Part shown: piece after piece, positions 31,505 to 36,186 of the stretch | How the letters are laid out: each line of letters starts with the position of its first letter | How positions within the stretch are numbered: the first letter of the stretch is position 1 | NCBI GenBank assembly: GCA_003175985.1 | Contig: PSRJ01000233.1 | Coordinates: forward strand, 1-36,186 | DNA length: 36,186 bases | DNA from: Terriglobia bacterium | Lineage (GTDB): Bacteria; Acidobacteriota; Terriglobia; Bryobacterales; Bryobacteraceae | Direction: 5' to 3' | Notes under the pieces: model-generated | The model's database searches: none | What the model was told of the DNA's origin: nothing | The model's input: only the letters and a program-made list of their open reading frames with translations | Program-made: the position numbers and the translations under genes

Positions 31505-32983
31505 ATGTCATCGCTTACCATCCAAACCAACATCGCATCGTTAATCGCGCAGAATAACTTGCGCATGAACAACTTGTTCCAACAGCAGACCATCACGCGC
31601 CTGACCTCCGGATACCGCATCAACATGTCCGGAGACGACGCCGCCGGCCTGTCGGTCGCCAACCTCTACCGGAGCAGCATTTCCGAATTGACACAAGGCG
31701 TACGCAACGCGAATGACGGCGTCAGCACGCTGCAGATTGTCGATGGCGGATTAAACAACATTTCCACCATCTTGGACCGCCTCAAGACTCTGGCCACGCA
31801 GTCCGCCTCGGGAACCTTCACTGGCGATCGCAATACTCTGAACAACGAATACCAGACGTTGCTCGGCGAAATCACACGGCAGGCTTCGAATATCGGGCTG
31901 AACGCGGGCGGAGTCAACAACACGACTCTGAACGTCTATATTGGCGGCACCACGAACCTCACCAACGCGCAGGTAACCGTGGATCTGAGCGGCACCGCCA
32001 ACCAGGTCGACGCGGCCGGTTTGAAGCTGACCGGAACGAACATCGCGGCCTCAGGAACGGAACTGACCGGCAACAGCATTCTGCTCAACAACGCAGCCGG
32101 CAACTTTACCGGCTCCCAGACCTTCACGTTCTACGTCCAGGGCCAATCGAGCGCGGTGAGCGTCGCATACGACGGGACCGGTGTGGCGACGGGTGACGGC
32201 ACTGCCGCCATTTCCAAAATGAACGCCGCGTTGCAGGGCGCGGGACTGACCGGGATTACGGCCTCCATCGCCGCCGATGGGAAACTGCAGTTCGCGAGTG
32301 GCCAGGCATTCGCGGTAAGCGTCGGAGCGGGCGCCAACGGGATTGCAACTCCCAGCGCGACCGCGAATAATAACGCCGGCCTTTACGCCTTCGTGGGCGC
32401 GGCTCCGACTCCGGTTACCGCCGGCGCCGAAACCGACACCATCTCCAACGGCCAGGGAACCGTCAATCTCAGCTTCGACACCACGACGGGCGCCAACCTG
32501 ACGAGCATTCTCAGCTACATGAACTCGCAGTTGAACACCATCGGCATCTATGCAACCGCCGACAGCGCGGGCACCGGTTTCACACTGCAAAGCGCCTCGA
32601 ACTTTACCATCAACGAGACGGCCAACGCCGGCACGGGCCAGGTGTTTGGCGCCAGCACGGGGGCTGTCGCCCTTACCAACACGACGCCCACGACCAGCGG
32701 TGCCGCCGCGGAGTCCGCGATCACCGCTATCACCGCGGCTGTATCGCAGCTCGGCCTGGTGCAAGGCCGCGTAGGTACCGGCGAAAATGATCTGAGCTAT
32801 GCCATCAATCTGGCCAACTCGCAGATCAGCAGCTTTTCGGCCGCGCAGTCCCGCATCCGCGACGCCGATATGGCTTCCGAAGCGGCCAACCTGACCAAGG
32901 CCCAGGTGCTGCAGCAGGCCTCGCTGGCGGCAATGGCGCAGGCCAATTCCGCTCCGCAGGCGGTGCTGGCTCTGTTGAAGTAA
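31505..32983 (+). CDS. Flagellin
   Basis: The product has 492 residues. The N-terminal D0/D1 region (TIQTNIASLIAQNNLRMNN, RLTSGYRINMSGDDAAGLSV) and the C-terminal D1/D0 region (SRIRDADMASEAANLTKAQ, ending QAVLALLK) are classic flagellin. The central part (about 150-400) is a variable, surface-exposed domain rich in Ala, Gly, Thr and Asn. It holds two stretches like the flagellin IN motif, near residues 238 and 331 (KMNAALQGAGLTGITASI and YMNSQLNTIGIYATADS). The start at ATG 31505 is chosen over an upstream ATG because the conserved N-terminus begins here with AGGA 8 nt before it. The protein is exported and polymerised as the filament. A hairpin terminator follows. Confidence 0.95.
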   Translation: MSSLTIQTNIASLIAQNNLRMNNLFQQQTITRLTSGYRINMSGDDAAGLSVANLYRSSISELTQGVRNANDGVSTLQIVDGGLNNISTILDRLKTLATQSASGTFTGDRNTLNNEYQTLLGEITRQASNIGLNAGGVNNTTLNVYIGGTTNLTNAQVTVDLSGTANQVDAAGLKLTGTNIAASGTELTGNSILLNNAAGNFTGSQTFTFYVQGQSSAVSVAYDGTGVATGDGTAAISKMNAALQGAGLTGITASIAADGKLQFASGQAFAVSVGAGANGIATPSATANNNAGLYAFVGAAPTPVTAGAETDTISNGQGTVNLSFDTTTGANLTSILSYMNSQLNTIGIYATADSAGTGFTLQSASNFTINETANAGTGQVFGASTGAVALTNTTPTTSGAAAESAITAITAAVSQLGLVQGRVGTGENDLSYAINLANSQISSFSAAQSRIRDADMASEAANLTKAQVLQQASLAAMAQANSAPQAVLALLK

Positions 32984-32997
32984 TCTCGCGGGAGCTG

Positions 32998-33034
32998 AAT
33001 GTGGGCCGGCCTTAGCGGGTTTGGCCCACATTTT
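32998..33034 (+). terminator. Rho-independent terminator after flagellin
   Basis: AATGTGGGCC (32998-33007) pairs perfectly with GGCCCACATT (33023-33032) around a 15-nt loop, and the stem runs into TTTT. It lies 15 nt after the flagellin stop and 17 nt before the fliD start, so fliD must depend on read-through or on a promoter inside this short gap. Confidence 0.75.
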
Positions 33035-33051
33035 GCATTAGGGACTAGCCC

Positions 33052-34407
33052 ATGGCCTCGATTCCTCCCCCGATTTTCTCGGGCGTCAGCAAATACGCCA
33101 GCGATTTCCAGCAGGTGCTCAATCGCGCCGTTGCCATCGCTTCACTTCCGCTACAACAGATGGAGGACCGCCTCAGCCTGTTGACAAGCGAGCAGTCGGC
33201 ATTCTCGGGTCTGCAATCGGTTTTTGCTTCCTTCGAATCCGCGATCCAGGGCATTGGAAGTGCTGCCCAGGGAGCGGCCTCGGCCACCGTCTCCGATCCC
33301 TCGATCTTACAGGCGACCGCCACCACGGGAGCGTTGCCGGGGACCTACACGGTCGAAGTCACCAGTCTCGGGTCTTACACAACCACGCTCAGCAAAGCCG
33401 GCCTGGTAACCGTTACCGACCCCGCTTCTCAGGACATCAGCTCCGCCTCCAGCTTCACACTAACGATCAACGGCGCGCCTCACACCATTACACCTTCCGG
33501 GAACTCGTTACAGTCTTTGGCGGCCGCGATCAACGGCGCGGGGCTCGGCGCGGCGGCGACCATCGTAAATGTGGGATCGACTTCCAGCCCGGATTACCGG
33601 TTGTCGGTCACCAGCAGTAATCTGGCTGGCGATACGATCCAACTCAACGACGGCTCCCAGGATCTTCTTGACACGCTCTCTACCGGGGCGCCCGCCACCT
33701 ATCGTGTGAACGGCCTCAACACTGATATCCAGAGCAACTCGCGCGAGATCACTCTGGCGCCGGGTTTGACCGCTAACCTGCTGGAGGCCAGCCCTGGCAA
33801 CCCCGTTACGATTACGGTCTCGCAGGAGCAGGGTCTTCTCAGCAATAGTCTGACGACGTTTGTGAATGCGTATAACGCGGCGGCCGATGCCCTTAACCGG
33901 CAGCACGGCAAGAATGCCGGGCCGCTGCTGGGCCAAAGCCTGGTATTTACGTTGGGACAGGCGTTGCAATCCGTAGTGCAGTATTCGGCTTCCTCGGGGA
34001 CCCTGACTTCGCTTGCCGATCTCGGGATCACGATGGACGACTCGGGTCACCTTTCGCTCGACACCACGGTCCTCAATGGCCGGAATCTATCCGATGTCCA
34101 AAAGTTCCTGGGCGCCACAGGCACTGGCGGCTTTCTCGAAACGGCGAAAAATGCGATTTCGGCGATGGAAGACCCGTCCACGGGGGCCATCGAAAGCAAT
34201 CTCACCTCGATTCAGAGTCAGATCACCAATCAAAACACCCTGATTTCGAACGAGACCGACCGCATCAATGCGCTGGCGACCAATCTCCAAAAGCAACTCT
34301 CGGACGCGGACGCGACCATCTCGCTTCTCCAGCAACAGGTCACGTTCATGACGAACCTTTTCTCGAGCATGTTTCCCAACCAATCCAACAAGAACAACGG
34401 AGGATAG
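33052..34407 (+). CDS. fliD: Flagellar filament cap protein FliD
   Basis: The product has 451 residues, typical for FliD. The N-terminus has the FliD_N pattern (IFSGVSKYASDFQQVLNRAV, with LSLLTSEQSAFSGLQSVF). A flagellin-IN-like stretch follows (LQSLAAAINGAGLGAAATIV). The C-terminal coiled-coil region (QITNQNTLISNETDRIN, QKQLSDADATISLLQQQ) is the domain that caps the filament. FliD forms the cap under which flagellin subunits fold. It starts just after the flagellin terminator. The last codons contain GGAGG, which serves as ribosome binding site for the next gene. Confidence 0.93.
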   Translation: MASIPPPIFSGVSKYASDFQQVLNRAVAIASLPLQQMEDRLSLLTSEQSAFSGLQSVFASFESAIQGIGSAAQGAASATVSDPSILQATATTGALPGTYTVEVTSLGSYTTTLSKAGLVTVTDPASQDISSASSFTLTINGAPHTITPSGNSLQSLAAAINGAGLGAAATIVNVGSTSSPDYRLSVTSSNLAGDTIQLNDGSQDLLDTLSTGAPATYRVNGLNTDIQSNSREITLAPGLTANLLEASPGNPVTITVSQEQGLLSNSLTTFVNAYNAAADALNRQHGKNAGPLLGQSLVFTLGQALQSVVQYSASSGTLTSLADLGITMDDSGHLSLDTTVLNGRNLSDVQKFLGATGTGGFLETAKNAISAMEDPSTGAIESNLTSIQSQITNQNTLISNETDRINALATNLQKQLSDADATISLLQQQVTFMTNLFSSMFPNQSNKNNGG

Positions 34408-34710
34408 GTGCCGCCAAGAGTCGCGCAAATCGAAGCGGAATTGCGGCTTGCTGCCCGCAGCCAGAATTTCGAGGACGTCCAGCGGCTGGTCATGGACTTC
34501 TGCGAGGCTGTGGAAAGCCATGTCCGCCGCCTTCACTCCAACGATCCCAGCATTCCTGAAATTGCCGCCATGGTTCAGGAAGTGCTTCGGTGGACCACCT
34601 CGGTGGTGCGCTCGGGGCGCGAGAACACGTTTTGCGAGCTCCAGCGGTTGCCGAAAGTTAAGGGCTACTTTCCCGCGCGCGAGACTTCGACGCTTCAGCT
34701 CGACGTATAG
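34408..34710 (+). CDS. Small helical protein, possible FliT-like flagellar chaperone
   Basis: The product has 100 residues and starts with GTG 34408 directly after the fliD stop; GGAGG at the end of fliD lies 4 nt before it. The sequence is mostly helical (VAQIEAELRLAARSQNFED, VQRLVMDFCEAVESHVRRLH). In many flagellar operons the position after fliD is held by fliS or fliT, the chaperones of flagellin and FliD. Typical FliS motifs are missing, so a FliT-type role is suggested by size, composition and position only. Confidence 0.6.
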   Translation: MPPRVAQIEAELRLAARSQNFEDVQRLVMDFCEAVESHVRRLHSNDPSIPEIAAMVQEVLRWTTSVVRSGRENTFCELQRLPKVKGYFPARETSTLQLDV

Positions 34711-34808
34711 CTTTGTCAAATTCCTGACGCGTCAGAAACAGGCCGCCGCGCGTGGCCGCTGCTCCGGTTGGTACGCAAGTATTTGCAGCACTTTACCCCC
34801 GCACCGGA

Positions 34809-35174
34809 ATGGAAACGCGTTTGCACTTTCAGCCTGCCGTGATGGACGCGCTCTCCAACAGCCTGGAACGCTACATGGACGTGCTCAGCGCGCGCCAGAA
34901 AGTCGTAGCTTCCAATATCGCCAACGCCGACACCCCCGGTTATAAAACCAAGGACCTGAACTTCCAGTCCGATTTCCAGGCGGCGCTTTCCGGTTTGCCG
35001 CAAGCGGTCGAGGTCAGCGGCCTGCCGGTCAAGAACGACGGAAACAACGTCAGCCTCGATCGCGAAGCACGCTTGCTGGCGGAAAATGCGCTGCGCTTCA
35101 ACCTGGCTACCAGCCTGATGCGCTCGCAGATTCAGATGCTCAAGAGCGCCATTACGGAAGGAAAGAGCGCATGA
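34809..35174 (+). CDS. flgB: Flagellar basal-body rod protein FlgB
   Basis: The product has 121 residues from ATG 34809. The signature VVASNIANADTPGYKTKDL is the rod/hook family motif, and the C-terminal helix (NLATSLMRSQIQMLKSAI) is that of FlgB. It forms part of the proximal rod in the periplasm. The start is uncertain: GTG 34752 or ATG 34842 are alternatives, and none has a strong ribosome binding site; 34809 gives a length close to the family's usual 120-135. Its stop overlaps the flgC start in ATGA. Confidence 0.9.
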   Translation: METRLHFQPAVMDALSNSLERYMDVLSARQKVVASNIANADTPGYKTKDLNFQSDFQAALSGLPQAVEVSGLPVKNDGNNVSLDREARLLAENALRFNLATSLMRSQIQMLKSAITEGKSA

Positions 35175-35608
35175 GCCTTCTCTCCGCACTTTCGGTCAGC
35201 GCCTCCGGCATGGCGGCGCAGCGCACGCGCGCCGAGTTGCTGGTGGAGAACATTGCCAATTCCGAAACGACGCGGACTGCCGAAGGCGGGCCCTACCGGC
35301 GTAAAGACGCGATATTTTCGAGCGAACTGGCGCCTTCTGCATTCGCCTCGGAGCTGGATGCCCAGCTTAACAGTTCGCTGACGGGCGTCACGGTTTCCGA
35401 TATCTCGATCGACACGCGCGACCCCGAGCGGAAGTATATGCCGGGCCACCCCGATGCCGACCCCCAGGGCTACGTCGCCATGCCTCGCGTGAATCCGGCC
35501 GAGGACATGGTCGACCTGATGAGCGCCACGCGCAGTTACCAGGCGAACGTCGCCGCGATTTCCGCGGTGAAGGATATGATCCAACGTTCGATTGACCTGT
35601 TGCGCTAG
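35171..35608 (+). CDS. flgC: Flagellar basal-body rod protein FlgC
   Basis: The product has 145 residues. The N-terminal rod motif (LSVSASGMAAQRTRAELLVE, then NIANSETTRTAEGGPYRRKD) and the C-terminal MPRVNPAEDMVDLMSATRSY and YQANVAAISAVKDM are diagnostic of FlgC. It builds the proximal rod with FlgB and FlgF. Translation is coupled to flgB by the ATGA overlap, and fliE follows after 14 nt. Confidence 0.95.
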   Translation: MSLLSALSVSASGMAAQRTRAELLVENIANSETTRTAEGGPYRRKDAIFSSELAPSAFASELDAQLNSSLTGVTVSDISIDTRDPERKYMPGHPDADPQGYVAMPRVNPAEDMVDLMSATRSYQANVAAISAVKDMIQRSIDLLR

Positions 35609-35622
35609 GCGGGAGACGATAA

Positions 35623-35919
35623 ATGGCAAATCCGATCACACCCATTGGCTCCCTTCCGATGCCCGGGGCCATTCCGGCGCCCGGTGCGAGTTCCCAACCT
35701 GGCGCCTTCCAGCAATTGCTCGACAGCGCAATCCAGGGCATCCAATCGTCGCAGAACGAAGCTTCTCTCACCATTCAGAAATTTCTCTCGGGGGAAAGCG
35801 AGGAGCTCCACTCGACCGTATTGGCGGCGCAAAAGGCGCAAATCTCGTTTGACCTCGGTCTCCAGGTGCGCAACAAGGTCGTAGACGCCTATCAGGAAAT
35901 TATGCGCATGCAGATGTAA
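35623..35919 (+). CDS. fliE: Flagellar hook-basal body protein FliE
   Basis: The product has 98 residues. After a Pro/Ala-rich N-terminus, the helical core has the FliE pattern: FQQLLDSAIQGIQSSQNEAS, HSTVLAAQKAQISFDLGLQ and the end RNKVVDAYQEIMRMQM. FliE links the MS ring to the rod. GGGAG lies about 9 nt before ATG 35623. The flgB-flgC-fliE-fliF order is common in bacteria. Confidence 0.94.
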   Translation: MANPITPIGSLPMPGAIPAPGASSQPGAFQQLLDSAIQGIQSSQNEASLTIQKFLSGESEELHSTVLAAQKAQISFDLGLQVRNKVVDAYQEIMRMQM

Positions 35920-35931
35920 TCGACGCGACTC

Positions 35932-36186
35932 ATGGACCAACTCAGAAAATTGCTGGCCGGTTTATCCACCCGCCAGAAGATTTCGATCGCAGTGGTAGCG
36001 CTGCTCACTTTTGGGGGGCTGTTCGCCTTCAGCCGATGGCGGTATGAAAGTGATTTCCGGCCGCTTTACACGTCAATGGCGGCTGAAGACGCCGCCGGGG
36101 TTGTGCAAAAGCTGCGCGAGACCGGAGTCGAATACCGGCTCGCCGACAACGGCGGCTCCGTTCTCGTGCCTTCCGCGAAGCTCGCC
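35932..36186 (+). CDS. fliF: Flagellar M-ring protein FliF (5' part only)
   Basis: Only 85 codons are in the window, from ATG 35932, 12 nt after fliE. The visible part shows the FliF start: QLRKLLAGLSTRQKISIAVV, a membrane helix (IAVVALLTFGGLFAF) and the first ring-building segment (FRPLYTSMAAEDAAGVVQKL, RETGVEYRLADNGGSVLVPS). FliF forms the MS ring in the inner membrane. The gene continues past the right edge. Confidence 0.93.
   Translation, partial: MDQLRKLLAGLSTRQKISIAVVALLTFGGLFAFSRWRYESDFRPLYTSMAAEDAAGVVQKLRETGVEYRLADNGGSVLVPSAKLA

Noticed and set aside
1..36186. CRISPR arrays, tRNA or rRNA genes, insertion sequences
   Set aside because: No regularly spaced repeats, cloverleaf-like segments, rRNA-like sequence or transposase motifs were seen on either strand by reading.

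Overview
The window is GC-rich bacterial DNA, densely coded on both strands. A PEP-CTERM protein, a flagellar cluster with fliW-csrA, LolA-like and RodZ-like envelope genes, and a PUFA-synthase-like megasynthase together suggest a soil Acidobacterium of the Solibacter/Bryobacter type. That placement is inferred from gene style and not from a marker gene. No tRNA, rRNA, CRISPR array or insertion sequence was seen.

Left part (1-5438, minus strand): a tightly packed, probably co-transcribed series. In transcription order it is a family 2 glycosyltransferase, a zinc-ribbon methyltransferase, a second methyltransferase (both methyltransferase starts lie in 4-nt ATGA overlaps), truB, a small membrane-anchored protein, a LolA-like periplasmic carrier, and a membrane acyltransferase cut by the window edge. 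Next (5553-9769) come a rodZ-like gene whose 3' end overlaps the convergent pgsA by 85 bp, a tiny single-haem protein, an MFS transporter and a secreted PEP-CTERM protein.

Centre (9819-28321): a lipid/polyketide biosynthesis locus. A Thr-type alkaline-phosphatase-superfamily enzyme lies on the minus strand. Divergent from it, a plus-strand operon encodes a 2769-residue synthase (PfaD-like NPD x2-KS-AT-ACP-KR-DH), a 1781-residue synthase (KS-AT-ACP-DH plus a degenerate phosphopantetheinyl-transferase-like C-terminus), a free acyl carrier protein, a second alkaline-phosphatase-superfamily enzyme, an alpha/beta hydrolase and an intact Sfp-type phosphopantetheinyl transferase. The set contains every activity for iterative, reducing chain building (KS, AT, KR, DH, ER, ACP, PPTase). 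It lacks the tandem ACPs and the PfaB/PfaC layout of EPA/DHA synthases. I infer a secondary-lipid synthase of unknown product, and it is the most interesting part of the window.

Right part (28694-36186, plus strand): flagellar genes in the order flbD-motA-motB-fliW-csrA-flagellin-fliD-(FliT-like)-flgB-flgC-fliE-fliF, with fliF cut by the edge. A sigma-28-like promoter lies just after csrA. The flagellin leader is rich in GGA motifs, including one resembling a CsrA site over the ribosome binding site, as expected if the adjacent FliW/CsrA pair controls flagellin translation. A hairpin terminator separates flagellin from fliD.
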